NCBI RefSeq assembly: GCF_048418805.1
Contig: NC_132784.1
Coordinates: forward strand, 48,294,501 to 48,358,500
Length of the DNA: 64,000 nt
From: Vulpes vulpes
Lineage: Eukaryota; Chordata; Mammalia; Carnivora; Canidae
Direction of reading: 5' to 3'
Part shown: positions 9,647 through 21,270 of the stretch, in pieces
Layout of the letters: each line of letters opens with the position of its first letter
How positions within the stretch are numbered: the stretch's first letter is position 1
Position numbers and translations under genes: made by a program
Notes under the pieces: generated by a model
Databases searched by the model: none
What the model was told of the DNA's origin: nothing
The model's input: the letters and a program-made list of their open reading frames with translations, nothing else

Positions 9647-12600
9647 ATGACACTATATTCATATCTTTCAATAGTAACTCTGAACATGAATGGACTAGGT
9701 GATCCCAAAAGGACACAGGGTTTCAGACTGGATAACAAAGCAGGGCTCATCTATTTGCTGTCTATAAGAGACTCATTTTAGACCTAAGGACACCTCAGCC
9801 TGAAAATAAAACGTTTGGAAAACCATTTACCATTCAAATGGTCCTCAAAAGAAAGCTGGGGTACCAATCCTCATATGAGATAAATTAAATTTTATCCCAA
9901 AGACTGTAGTAAGAGATGAAGAGGGACACTATATCATACTTAAAAGGTCTATCCAACAAGAGGATCTAACAATCATGAATATTTATGTCCCTAATGTGGG
10001 AGCTGCCAAGTATATCAATTAATAACCAAAGTAAGGACATACTTAGATAATAATACACTAATAGTAGGGGACTTCAACATGGCACTTTCTGTAAATGACA
10101 GATCTTCTAAGCACAACATCTCCAAAGAAACAAGAGCTTTAAATGATATACTGGACCAGATGGATTCCACAGATATATACAGAAATTTGCATCCAAATGC
10201 AACTGAATACACATTCTTCTCAAGTGCACATGCAACTTTCTCCAGAATAGACCACATACTGGGTCACAAAACAGGTCTCAATTGATACCAAAAGATTGGG
10301 ATTGTCCTCTGCATAGTTTCAGACCATAATGCTTTGAAACTAGAACTCAATCACAAGAAGAAATTTGGAAGAAACTCAAACACATGGAGGCTAAAGAACA
10401 TCCTGCTAAAAGATGAATGGGTCAACCAGGAAATTAGAGAAGAATTAAAAAGGTTCATAAAAAGATTCATAAAAGATTCATAAAAAGATTCATGATAATG
10501 AAGATACAACCCTTCAAAATCTTTGGGTTACAGCACAAGCAGTCCTAAAGGGAAATACATTGCAATACAAGCATCCCTGAAAAAGTTGGAAAAAAAATCA
10601 AATACACAAGCTAACCTCTCACCTAAAAGAACTGGAGAAAGAACAGCAAATAAACCCTACACCAAAGAGGAGAAGAGAGTTAATAAAGATTCGAGCAGAA
10701 CTCAATGAAATAGAGACCAGAAGAACTGTGGAACAGATCAACAAAAGCAGGAGTAGGTTCTTTGAAAGAATTAATAAGATAAATAAACCATTAGCCAGCC
10801 TTATTAAAAAGAAGAGAGAAAAGACTCAAATTAATAAAATCATGAATGAAAAAGGAGAGATCACCACCAATACCAAGGAAATACAAACGAATTTTAAAAC
10901 TCACTATGAGCTTCTATATGCCAATAAATTAGGCAATCTAGAAGAAATGGACGCATTTATGGAAAACCACAAGCTACCAAAACTGGAACAGGAAGAAATA
11001 GAAAACCTGAACAGGCCGAAAACCAGGGGGAAATTGAAGCAGTCATTAAAAACCTCCCAAGACACAAAAGTCCAGGGCCAGATGGCTTCCCAGGGGAATT
11101 CTATCAAATGTTTAAAGAAGAGGCAATACCTATTCTACTAAAGCTGTTTGGAAAGATAGAAAGAGATGGAGTACTTCCAAACTCGTTGTATGAGGCCAGC
11201 ATCACCTTAATTCCAAAACCAGATAAAGATCCCACCAAAAAGGAGAGAATTATAGACCAATATCCCTGATGAACACAGATGCAAAAATTCTCAACAAGAT
11301 CCTAGCCAGTAGGATCCAACATTACATTAGGAAGATTATTCACCATGACCAAGTGGGATTTATCCCTGGGATGCAAGGCTGGTTCAACACTCGTAAAGCA
11401 ATCAATGTGATTCATCATATCAACAAGAGAAAAAACAAGAACCATATGATCCTCTCAATAGATGCAGAGAAAGCATTTGATAAAATACAGCATCCATTCC
11501 TGATCAAAACTCTTCAGCGTATAGGGATAGAGGGAACATTCCTCAGCATCTTCAAAGCCATCCTCAAAAGGCCCACAGCAAATATCATTCTCAATGGGGA
11601 ATCACTGGGAGCCTTTCCCCTAAGATGAGGAACACGACAGGGATGTCCACTCTCACCACTCTATTCAACACAGTGCTAGAATTCCTCGCCTCAGCAATCA
11701 GGCAACTAAAAGAAATAAAAGGCACTCAAATTGGCAAAGAAGAAGTCAAACTCTCCCTCCTCGCAGATGACATGATACTCTACATACAAAACCCAAAAGA
11801 CTCCACCCCAAGATTGCTAGAACTCATACAGCAATTTGGCAGTGTGGCAGGGTACAAAATCAATGCCCAGAAATCAGTGGCATTTCTATACACTAACAAT
11901 GAAACTGAAGAAAGAGAAATTAAGGAGTCAATCCCATTTACAATTGCAACCAGAAGCATAAGATACTTAGGAATAATCCTAACCAAAGAGGTAAAGGATC
12001 TATACCCTAAAAACTATAGAACACTTCTGAAAGAAATTGAGGAAGACCCAAAGAGATGAAAAAATATTCCATGCTCATGGATTGGAAGAATTAATATTGT
12101 GAAAGTGTCAATGCTACCCAGGGCCATTTACACATTTAATGCAATCCCTATCAAAATACCATGGACTTTCTTCATGGAGTTGAAACAAATCATCTTAAGA
12201 TTTGTGTGCAATCAGAAAAGACCCCGAATAGCCAGGGGAATATTGAAAAAGGAAACCAGAGCCAGGGGCATCACAATGCTGGATTGCAAGTTGTACTACA
12301 AAGCTGTGATCATCAAGACAGTGTGGTACTGGCACAAAAACAGACACATAGATCAATGGAACAGAATAGAGAACCCAGAAATGGGCCCTCACCTCTATGG
12401 CCAACTAATATTCGACCAAGCAGGAAAGACTATCCACTGGAAAAAGGACAGTCTCTTCAATAAATGGTGCTGGGAAAATTGGAGAGCCACATGCAGAAGA
12501 ATGGAACTAGACAATTCTCTTATACCAGACACAAAGATAAACTCAAAATGGATAAAAGATCTAAATGTGAGATAAGAGTCTATCCAAATCCTAGAGGAGA

Positions 12601-13489
12601 ACACAGGCAACACCCTTTTTGAACTTGGCCACAGCAACTTCTTTCAAGATCATCTATGAAGGCAAGGGAAACAAAAGCAAAAATGAACTATTGGGACTTA
12701 ATCAGGTTAAAAGCTTCTGCACAGCAAAAGAAACAGTCAACATAACTAAAAGACAACCTACAGAATGGGAGAAGATATTTGCAAATAACATTGTCAAATA
12801 AAGGGCTAGTATCCAAGATCTATAAAGAACTTACTAAACTCAACAGCAAAGAAACAAACAATCCAATCATGAAATGGGCAAAAGACATGAACAGAAATTT
12901 CAACAAAGAAGATATACACATGGCCAACAAGTACATGAGAAAATGTTCCACATCACCTGCCATCAGGGAAATACACATCAAAACCACCATGAGATCCCAC
13001 CTCACACCAGTGGGAATGGTGAAAATTAACAAGACAGGAAACAACAAATATTGGAGAGGATGTGGAGAAAGGGGAACCCTCTTGCACTGTTGGTGGGAAT
13101 GTGAACTGGTGCAGCCATCCTGGCAAACTGTGTGGCAGTTCCTCAAAGAGTTAAAAATAGACCTGCCCTATGACCCAGCAATTGCACTGCTGGGGATTTA
13201 CCCCAAAGATACAGATGCAGTGAAACGTCGGGACACCTGCACCCCAATGTTTATAGCAGCAATGTCCACAATAGCCAAACTGTGGAAGGAGCCTCGGTGT
13301 CCATCCACAGATGAATGGATAAAGAAGATGTGGTGTATGTACACAATGGAATATTACTCAGCCATTAGATATGATGAATATCCACCATTTACTTTGACAT
13401 GGATGGAACTGGAGGGTATTATGTTGAGTGAAGTAAGTCAATTGGAGAAGGACAAGCATTATATGGTCTCATTCATTTGGGGAATATAA
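9647..13489 (+). pseudogene. LINE-1 ORF2 (endonuclease/reverse transcriptase), broken
   Basis: ORF2 would make the endonuclease and reverse transcriptase that copies L1 RNA at the cut target. It starts at ATG 9647 (MTLYSYLSIVTLNMNGL), with the APE-type endonuclease in about 9650-10400. The reverse transcriptase fingers and palm follow, with SIDAEKAFDKIQH near 11455 and the catalytic Ala-Asp-Asp at 11763-11771 inside LLADDMILY. A Cys-rich tail (CGERGTLLHCWWEC) lies near 13060-13105 and the stop is at 13487-13489. Breaks: TGA near 10282, a tandem expansion at 10447-10493, TGA at 11626-11628, a one-base deletion near 11675, TGA at 12057-12059, TAA at 12573-12575, and a frame change before 12779. 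It is clearly non-functional. Confidence 0.92.
10447..10493 (+). repeat. Four-unit short tandem repeat inside L1 ORF2
   Basis: Units of 11-12 bp of the form aaaagattcata occur four times in a row. Related L1 copies have a single aaaagattcatg here, as far as I recall. The array disrupts the reading frame and probably arose by slippage after insertion. Confidence 0.8.
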
Positions 13490-13727
13490 AAAATAGTGAA
13501 AGGGATTAAAGGGACAAGGAAAGAAAATGAGTGAGAAATATCAGAGAGGGAGACAGAGCATTAGAGACTCCTAGGTCTGGGAAACAAACAAGGGGTAGTG
13601 GAATGGGAGGTGGGTGGGGGGATGGGGTGACTGGGTGATGGGCACTGGGGGGGCACTTGACGGGACGAGCACTGGGTGTTATCCTATATGTTGGCGAATC
13701 GAACTCCAATAAAAAATTTAAAAAATC
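13490..13727 (+). other. LINE-1 3' UTR with G-quadruplex-type motif and poly(A) signal
   Basis: The region after ORF2 is purine-rich. At 13605-13627 four G tracts of three or more (GGG, GGG, GGGGGG, GGGG) are separated by 1-4 bases, which fits the classic G-quadruplex pattern known from L1 3' UTRs. AATAAA at 13708-13713 is the polyadenylation signal, followed by a short A-rich tail. Confidence 0.8.
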
Positions 13728-13949
13728 TTCAAATGATGACTTACGTATGCTTGAAAAATCAACAAACATCTTCTATTAAGAAATGTTTTAGCTTTAAAAT
13801 AATGTTTTAGCCTTTAGCACAATATTAAATATAACCTTTAATGGTTCTTTCAACTTTTCTTCTCCCTGCTTCCTTTTACCCTGAACTTGATACAGAGGTG
13901 TGTTTGATACAGAGGAATATTTCTGTTATCTTGAGACTAGACTTTCCAC

Positions 13950-14560
13950 GTTCTAATTAATGCTGGTCCTGCCTTCCAACTGCTCAGATTGAATGTTCCT
14001 CTTTCTCAAAGGCTTCCTGGATGCCTTTTCTATGCATCTCATACATGTGTAGGCACTTTTCTTCCTATGACACCAGCATTTTCTGCACAGCTTAACAGTA
14101 ATTTGTACAAGTACCTTAGCTCCCTCTGTTGAGTACCGGTACTGCTTCAGGGGGTAGAAAATGGCTCCTTCACTCTCACTCCACATGCAATGACTACCAG
14201 ACTGCTTACTGCAATACCTGCACCTTTCAGGTGTACAATAATTTCTTAGTGTAGTAAGGAATGATTCAATAAAGGAATAAAAAGTGGGACTACTCAAAAC
14301 CTGCTTAGAACCTTTCCTGGTGAACAACTTGGCTTAAAAAAAAATGAATGAAATTCAGTATTTTAAGGAGTATGTGTAAATGCATTCTACTTGTTTTCAT
14401 ACCTTCTACCTGGAATGTAACCTTCTTCACATACTGTGTGTATACAGAACATGGAGTAGCTACAGATTTTAAAAACAGCAATGTCCCGATACATCTGCTT
14501 TCCTCAAAATTTCCCTTCAAATGACATCTTTATAAAATTTAATATAAACTAGATCCTCAA
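13950..14560 (+). mobile_element. Possible LINE-2 relic
   Basis: Blocks such as AAGGCTTCCTGGATGCC, CAGTAATTTGTACAAGTACC...CTCCCTCTGTTGAG and CTACCTGGAATGTAACCTTCTTC resemble the 3' part of L2, but out of strict order and very diverged. The minus strand carries a Cys-rich 124-codon open frame (13953-14327) with no known homologue in my memory. I treat that frame as chance. Confidence 0.3.
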
Positions 14561-14893
14561 TGGATCATATAACAGGAATATAATCAGGAAATACAATTTT
14601 CACATAACTTTAACATAAAGGCTTCGTGTGTGTCTTTGTGTGTCTAAGATCCATAGATCACACAGCACTGGGATCTAGTGATGCACCTAAATGACATTAT
14701 TTTTAATGAGATTTCAGGAATGAATGAAAGTTATTACTGAATAAGTGCAGTCTGCAATTTACTAAGGAAGGAAATACTTCGTTGCTTTTTAGACTGGTTC
14801 TACGAATCAGTTTTAGACCTACTTGTGTCTTTTTCTCATATTTACTGTATGGCCACTTCTTTCTGCAAAATTTCACTTTCTTAATAGTTCCAA
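14561..14893. other. Unique AT-rich stretch
   Basis: No gene, repeat or motif is recognised here. Confidence 0.5.
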
Positions 14894-15093
14894 TGTTGTT
14901 GTTGTTGTTGTTGTTAAGATTTATTTATTTATTTTAGAGAGAGAGGGCAAGTGCAAGGGGGTTGGACAGGGGTAGGGGGGAAAGGAAGAGAAGCAGGGAG
15001 CCTGCCACAGGGGTTGATCCCAGGACCCTTAGATCATGACCTAAGCTGAAATCAAGAGTCAGAGGCTTAATCAACTGAGACCCCAGGTGCCCC
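14894..15093 (-). mobile_element. Older carnivore tRNA-Lys SINE
   Basis: Reverse complement of a caniform-type SINE. A GGGGCACCTGGGGTCTCAG-like head lies at the right end, the GATCATGACC-type linker in the middle, a purine-rich block replaces the CT tract, and AAATAAATAAATCTT lies at the left end. The tail has turned into a (TTG)n run on the plus strand (14894-14915). Substitutions are many and no clear target-site duplication remains. Confidence 0.85.
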
Positions 15094-16309
15094 AAATCCC
15101 AGCATTTTTTTCACCTGAGTTTATTCCTCATATGTTAGTTTTATCTGTTATCTTGCTTCAGTTTGCTACCAAACTGCTGCTTTTTTTTTCCCCCTAACTG
15201 ATGCTTTGATCCATGTTATTTCACACATATCTCCAGTCTATCCTGGTCAGGAAACTGATAGCCAAACATGAACTTGGACTCTTTCTCTTGTTACCCAGAG
15301 CCTTGTCACCATAATGCAAGGATATTAATCTAAGCTCAGTCCCTTCTCACCTGAAAGAGAGAATCCACATTTGGATTACTATGCATCTAAGAGCATATAA
15401 TTACCATTAACTGAATGCCAATTCTGAATGTCTCAGAGCTGCCGTAGGCACTGGGTTACAAAATGAGCAAAACTCATACAAAGGTCACTCTCTTGGAACT
15501 TAGAGTCTACTTTGGGGAAAGTAGACAAATGAACTAATACATAAGTAAAATATTAATTTTCATAAATCACATGGAGAACATAGAATATAGTCCATGGTTT
15601 GGGGAGGTGATATAATATATGAGAAAATTTGGAAAAGTCTCATCCACAAACCAATGAGCTGAGAGGGCCAAGTCATGTTGATATCTGAAGGAAGAGGTGT
15701 CAGATGGTTGAGGCAGCAAATTCAAACAGAGAAGACAATGGCTTCTCTTTTCAGAGAATCCACCATGTCCTGGCTGAGCCCCTGAAGTAATGTTGCTTGT
15801 TGATCTCACTAATGCTCTCCTTATGAGTTTCATATTTAACTTTGACTTGAATTATTATTATTCTTGAGCGCATCAATGTTTGTCTCTCACCTTGGTGATC
15901 TGTTGGAAGATAAGAGTTTTCTGCTTTGTAAGGATACTAATGGTTTTTGTTTTGAAGTGCTGTAAAACTAGTCTAGGTGTTCTTCAATACATTAAAAAGT
16001 GTTTAAATTCTCTATGTAGACTTCTAGATGACAATATTGTTATAGATGCGCAGTTCCTGCCTGGGACATATTCATTCCATTCCCATAATCTGAGTGTCCA
16101 CGTTTTGCATAATCCTAAACTCTGTTCAGCATGGGGCTTGTGGTTCCTACTCCCAGGTACACCAAATATAGCTGCAGGAAATGCGGAATGCCACATGCAC
16201 CAGCATGTTTCATTTTATACTTAGTAGTTGTGTGCATAATAAACATATAGATTTAACAAATTCAAAGGCTGCTTCCAATAGCCCATGTTGCTAAAATCTT
16301 TCTTCCTTT
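15094..16309. other. Mostly unique stretch with a probable ancient interspersed repeat
   Basis: At about 15400-15740 the order 'aactgaatgccaattctg...gccgtaggcactgggttacaaaatgagcaaaac...cttggaacttagagtctac' resembles a common mammal-wide repeat ('ctactatgtgccaggcactgttctaagcactggggatacagcagtgaacaaaac...gagcttacattctag'). I do not recall its database name. Nothing else is recognised. Confidence 0.35.
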
Positions 16310-16412
16310 TATTTATTTTTTTAAAAATTAACTCTATGCCCAATGTGGGGCTTGAACTCAGGACCCCAAGACCAAATGTTGCATGGTTACTGACTGAGCC
16401 ATCCAGGCAACT
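16310..16412 (-). mobile_element. Old SINE fragment (tRNA-Lys type)
   Basis: The plus strand reads TCTATGCCCAATGTGGGGCTTGAACTC followed by GACTGAGCCATCCAGGC. This is the reverse complement of the tRNA-derived half of a carnivore SINE, joined directly to an A-rich tail. The CT-rich middle is absent. Confidence 0.75.
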
Positions 16413-16544
16413 CAAAATTCAATTGATTTTAGAGCTTATGAAATTATAATTTATGGAAATGTATGTGATCAGATTATATGGAAAGTGACAGGTGAATTCG
16501 GTTTTGATTTAAAGATTATTAATAATATTTCAAGTTAGCTAAAT

Positions 16545-16675
16545 CTTATGATTTTGTTTCCTAATAAGTAAAACTAATATAATGTTGTTTAACTCACAAG
16601 ATTGTTAGGAGGAATATAAATTATATATTTAAGAGTGTTTGTTGTGGCTGTTAGCAAAAGCTAAGTATTCAATGA
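16545..16675 (+). mobile_element. MIR-like fragment
   Basis: It shows the MIR core order 'ttgtttcctaataagtaaaactaa...aactcacaagattgttaggagga', which parallels 'gtttcctcatctgtaaaatgggaataa...cctcatagggttgttgtgagga'. Divergence is high. Confidence 0.4.
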
Positions 16676-18387
16676 TGTCAATACTTTTTCCTTTTAAAAA
16701 AATGCTAACTCAAGATTTATGTATAGCAAATGCAAAGAGTTCTGTGATCTGATTCCTGAACCAATGTATATAGCAATCATTTTTGTAAAAACATTCTCAT
16801 AACTGTGATTATGTATAAGTAACGAATGGGCAGATGAAACCTTTTTGGTTCTCTTACTTATATAAGAAGAAATGTGTTTAAATATAGTAAGACTGTTGTT
16901 TTTTTCATTCATTTCTAGGTATTTCTCTTAAGACATTAAAAATCATAATTATATAGTATCATAACATATCGTGAAAGAGGGATGATACTTTTTTAAATGC
17001 TTGCTAAAATTATCTTAATTTAAAAAGAAAACCAGGAATCAAAATTGGGTTTAGAGACTACATTAAGACTTTGAAAATTGCCCGTGATTTAAGGTTGGTA
17101 TAACTGAAGAGTGTTATCTAAAAGTCTTCAAATATGATTGATAGTAACATTAAAGGAGTCTTTCATCTTGAACTTCAAATAAAATGGCACATTGAAAAGA
17201 AGGTAGGGCATGAAGCTGTCCCTAGGGAATCAGAAATCCTCAACACTGTGAGCTCTTAACTTCACAAATGATTTAATAAAATCCATGACACAACACTCTT
17301 AATATTTGTGTAATTGGAATTACTAAGGGCTTTCTTTTCAGGGATGTGATGCTTAGACTTACATACCTTAAAACAAATAATGTTCTTGAACCTACAGTCC
17401 TAAGAGAACATGGCCCCAGTAAGGCAATGGTTCTGTTGTGTTTTGATTTTTTTTTTTTTTTGCTTTTTTCCCTCACCTAGAAACTTTTATTAATCTAGCA
17501 CCCAAGGGATACAGTCTTTTTGGTAATTTCTATTTGCTTCGCCTTTGTAAGCCTCACCAAATGAAAGTGCTTGTGATTAACAGTAAATATATCATCCCAC
17601 TAGGTACAGAGCATGCCATTTTCTAATGTCATCTATCCTGGATAATAGTACAAACTAAGAAGGCTACTTTGATTACTGGTTTCTTAATGACTAATACAAA
17701 AACAAATCTGCACTAGAAGCAAAATGCTATTCTCTATCAAGCAGAGAGCCCAGTGAAGACAGTACCTTTAGCAAATTCTACCTAGAGGAAGTGACTGCCT
17801 TAAACATTTTTTTCCTAAACATTTTTCTGATGAGCAAACCACTTGACTCTGTACACAAGTATGATACTCATGTTGGAGGCCTAAATTTAAGGGAAATACA
17901 AAAATTCTATCAATGTTATTTGCACCTTCTTGCCTGTAAAGTAAGTGTAATTTTCAAAATATTTAGAAATTCCAATTAGATCATAGAACAGCAATAATAT
18001 AATATTAAGATTTTTTTATTTGAACCAGGTCATTCAAGGAATGAATGTGTTCTCATCATAGTAGTAACCCCAAAAAGAGCACAATTGATTTTTTAAGCAA
18101 TAGGTGAAATCAGATCTTCACAGAAATTTGCCCCAAATTTTAGTGAGACAGTCATGCCAATAGGCAAGAGAATAATATTGATTATATGATATTGTACCAT
18201 GTCTATAGAGACCTCCCAATTAAGATTTGGGAGGCTCTACCCAAATAAATATGGATCTACCAAACCAAACAACAAGTATTAATGAACCATCATTAAGCTG
18301 ATGAGACTCAGGGAGTCCATAGGTTTTAACTCTTCTGATGATGTGCTTGGCTCTCCCTTGGGCTGGTTTTGTCATTTTGCTCTACAT

Positions 18388-18419
<32 letters not shown>

Positions 18420-18524
18420 CGTTTGTCAAATGTGTAGATTCTTATGACTGCTTGATAAGTATCCCAAGGATTCTGTTTCAAGTAACCTAAGTACAGTACC
18501 AGTAGTAACACCGACACAGGATGA
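16676..18524. other. Unique AT-rich DNA
   Basis: No gene or dispersed repeat is recognised. Simple runs are a T tract at about 17447-17461 and an uninterrupted run of 26 A at 18388-18413. The A run has no visible target-site duplication. Confidence 0.5.
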
Positions 18525-18690
18525 TGCTAGGCTGACTGTGGTAAATCCCACCCATTCCCCCAAAACAGCCCTTGACCTTTGGCATGTGATTTAACCTAAG
18601 TCTAGTTTTCTCACTGATAAAAGGGATACACATCATAATACTATGATAAGGACCAAATAAGATATTTTAATAGTGACTAATACACTTAAT
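18525..18690 (+). mobile_element. MIR-like fragment
   Basis: Blocks TGTGATTTAACCTAAGTCTAG, TTTTCTCACTGATAAAAGGGATA and ATAAGGACCAAATAAGATA follow the MIR order (loss of a decimal or two of identity throughout), including the 'gtaaaatggg' equivalent and the 'gaggattaaatgag' equivalent. It is diverged, so the call is moderate. Confidence 0.45.
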
Positions 18691-19899
18691 AGTCAATATA
18701 TTGATTATTGACTTGTATATTAGTGATTAATAATAATACATTATTGTCAATTAGCATGATATTAATATAAATTCATAGTTGATGTTACATATAAAAAGTT
18801 AACGCATCGTTATTAAACACCTGCTATGTATAACAAGGACTGTTCTTTTTTTCTCAGAATAAAATAGTGCAAAATTATCTTAGGGTTAATAAGCCTAGTT
18901 AATCAAGACTTAGTGACTACCACCAGTGAAGCATGTGTTATTGGAGGAAATGAAAAGGTTAAGTAATGTTTTGAGAAGGGATTAATCAGTTTGCAGGCAG
19001 TGGTAGATAAAGAACAAGTTATGCATTGCCTTTAGCAAAATCATTGAGGAACATTTATTTTACTGAGGATTCCAGAGCAACTGAAAACTGGAAATGCTGA
19101 CATTATAATTTGATGTGAGCATGCAACATGTTTCTGTTAAAGCAGGGAATATACTTATCAGAAGCAATATTTTGAATTGGTACATGTAGTGAATTAATGG
19201 AAAACATTTAATTTAATTTTTCCCAGAAACCTTGATTCCTCTGTAGGAAATCAAGAATGATGAATGGACCTCGACTTCCTCATGAAATAATTCTCTTTCC
19301 CATGGCAGCAAAAAATGATATTTGAGCATTCATGTTACGGACTTACTTTCTATTATTTGTACTTCCTAAATCTTACACAACCTCGTGCTCTCCATATTTC
19401 TTCTTAGGCTATTTCCCAAAATATCTCTGTTCTGTAATTTAGAAGCCACTTGATGTAAATCTTAATTGCCTTTACTTCCTAATTTGGTAAGAAGGGATTT
19501 CAAAACCCTCATGACTTTGGAGCTTAAAATACTGTTCATTTTTCTTTCAGTAATTTCAAGAAATTTATCAGTTTCAGGTATCATTTGCATAATGTTGATT
19601 TCTAAATGTATATTTTAAACTGTGATCTCACTCTTGGGTTTCAGAAATGTACAGTCAAATACTAATGCATATATTTGACCAGTTTTTCCTTAATACCTTA
19701 GATATATCATGCTTGAAATCTAACTCATTATCACCTCTGTGAACTGTTTTTCTAACTTGCTTGATGTCCCAAATCAAATCTATTATAGAATCTTTTTCTT
19801 CTAACTCGTATCTCAAATTTCACCAGTTGTGCAATTTCTATTTTTCTGCCTTGGTTTAGAACTTCTTAATCTCTTATCTGAACTCTAACAACCTGCAAA
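18691..19899. other. Unique AT-rich DNA
   Basis: A stretch rich in TTAATA/TATTAA words (18690-18780) is followed by ordinary AT-rich sequence. No gene or named repeat is recognised. Confidence 0.5.
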
Positions 19900-20387
19900 A
19901 ATATGCCAAATTTTTCCTCCTTACAGCATTTTCCCCTCAAATGGATGCTCTGAAACTTTTATCCATATTGTGCTACTATGTATAAAGCCTTTTATATAAA
20001 CTTTTAATAACTTCTTGACTATGACTGAAAATGTTTCAGGGACACTTCATCTGACCCTATATTCCCTTGTCTTCTCTCAACCACTCTCTCTTAACTTCTG
20101 CTTTGCACTCCAACCCAGTTGGTATTTTAGGTTTGTTTGATTATTTCACATTCCTCTTTTGTTTCTCTGCCTTTCTGATCATGAGCTGCCTTCCACCATA
20201 TCTCATGACCCCAGTATCTTCATTTGACCTATGCCTCCTTATTTTCAAGCCTTAGGCTACAAATTTCCTCTTCCGGGAAGCTTTTCCTTATTCAACCCAA
20301 TAAGCCTTCCCTTATGTATCCGGGCATATAACTCTTTCCTTGTGTTTGTTCATTACATTGGTTTGTAACCATCAAAACAGAAAAAAA
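19900..20387 (+). mobile_element. Possible LINE-2 fragment
   Basis: The pyrimidine-rich run with TTCCTCTTCCGGGAAGCTTTTCC near 20265 and the following TCATTACATTGG-like part resemble the L2 3' half ('acctcctcagagaggccttccctgacc ... tatagcacttatcac'). Matches are scattered. Confidence 0.35.
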
Positions 20388-20567
20388 CTGGCTCTGTCAC
20401 CAAATTAGCTTCAGAATGTTGTAGTCAAGTTACTTAAATGTTATAAGCCTCATAGTATTCTCTTTTTCCAAATGAATAAGTAAGACTAATCACTCAAAAT
20501 GTATATGGTCATTGTGAGGATTAAATAGGCTAATATATGAAAGACTTATCACAAAGTCTGGCTTATA
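20388..20567 (+). mobile_element. MIR element, interrupted at its 3' end by a SINE
   Basis: It follows the MIR order well: CTGGCTCTGTCACCAAATTAG, GTAGTCAAGTTACTTAAATG, CTTTTTCCAAATGAATAAG and GTGAGGATTAAATAGGCTAATATATG. The younger carnivore SINE at 20568 lands in its last part. Confidence 0.65.
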
Positions 20568-20751
20568 TTTTTTTTAAGGTTTTATTTGTTTATGTATTGA
20601 GAGAGAGCATGAGTTGGAGGGAGGGGCAGAGGAAGAGGGAGGAGCAGACTCCGCTGAACAGAGAGCCTGGCATAGGCCTGATCCCAGGACCCTGGGATCA
20701 CAACCTGAAGCAAAGGTAGTTGCTTAACCAACTGAGCCACTCAGGCACCTC
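20568..20751 (-). mobile_element. Carnivore tRNA-Lys SINE with TSD
   Basis: Reverse complement of a caniform SINE: a GAGGTGCCTGAGTGGCTCAG head at the right, GATCCCAGG...CTGATCCCAGG in the tRNA part, a purine-rich block, and an A tail seen as T at the left. The target-site duplication is aaagtctggcttata (20553-20567) against aaagtctgacttata (20752-20766). Confidence 0.93.
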
Positions 20752-21109
20752 AAAGTCTGACTTATACTACAGAGTCAGAAAATAATATGTTGACATAATG
20801 GTGAGTGAATGAATTCTGAGTCTGGTCACCATTCTTCGTTATTGGGCTAAATTCCTGTCCAGCCCTTTTCTGATCATTAAGAAACCTGTTGAGTTTCTAT
20901 CCCCAGAGAATCAGTTTTCCTTCTTCACTGAGCACCGTTGGAATCCCAAAACATTTCCCGAATTAGTACTACATGCTTTACTGGTGACACTTCATCTAAT
21001 CCAAATAAAATTCCTCTCACCTGTATTCTTTAGCTACTTCCAACCAGAAATGATCATTGTGAGAATAGCGGTTTGATTTTTTGATTCAGTTATTTCACAT
21101 TTCTATGGT

Positions 21110-21270
21110 ACTGTAGATGTATTTTGTAAATATTATCTCATTTAGTTCTTGGCAATAGTCATGTGGAACTTATAGACAAAACATAAAATCAACTGAGACC
21201 TTAGAGAGAGACGATGATTTTTATAAATCACTAAATTAAAGAAAGAGTAGTGATTTCAACCAGCCTGAAT
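21110..21270 (-). mobile_element. MIR-like fragment
   Basis: The plus strand reads GTAAATATTATCTCATTTAG..., ATGTGGAACTTATAGACAAAAC and GAGACCTTAGAGAGAG. This parallels the antisense MIR 'ttatctcatttaatcctcacaac ... cagatgaggaaactgaggc'. It is diverged. Confidence 0.4.

Larger units (their letters stand above)
6837..13727 (+). mobile_element. Near full-length canine-type LINE-1 (L1_Cf-like), inactivated
   Basis: All parts of an L1 are present in order: a GAAGATGGCAGAGG 5' end, a CpG-rich then T-rich 5' UTR, ORF1, a short spacer, ORF2, a purine-rich 3' UTR with a G-rich block, AATAAA at 13708-13713, and an A-rich tail. At about 6.9 kb it is essentially complete, which is uncommon because most L1 copies are 5'-truncated. 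Both frames carry nonsense changes and indels, so it cannot move on its own. A weak candidate target-site duplication is atcttcaa (6806-6813 and 13726-13733), which would place the 5' end nearer 6814. Similarity to the canine consensus is judged from memory. Confidence 0.93.

Noticed and set aside
13953..14327. 124-codon Cys-rich open frame on the minus strand with CxxC-like pairs
   Set aside because: No recognised domain order, no splice context, and the DNA on the other strand looks like a diverged L2 relic. Chance frame most likely.
18388..18413. Run of 26 A as a possible retrotransposon tail
   Set aside because: No element body is visible upstream and no direct repeats flank it. Kept only as a simple repeat.
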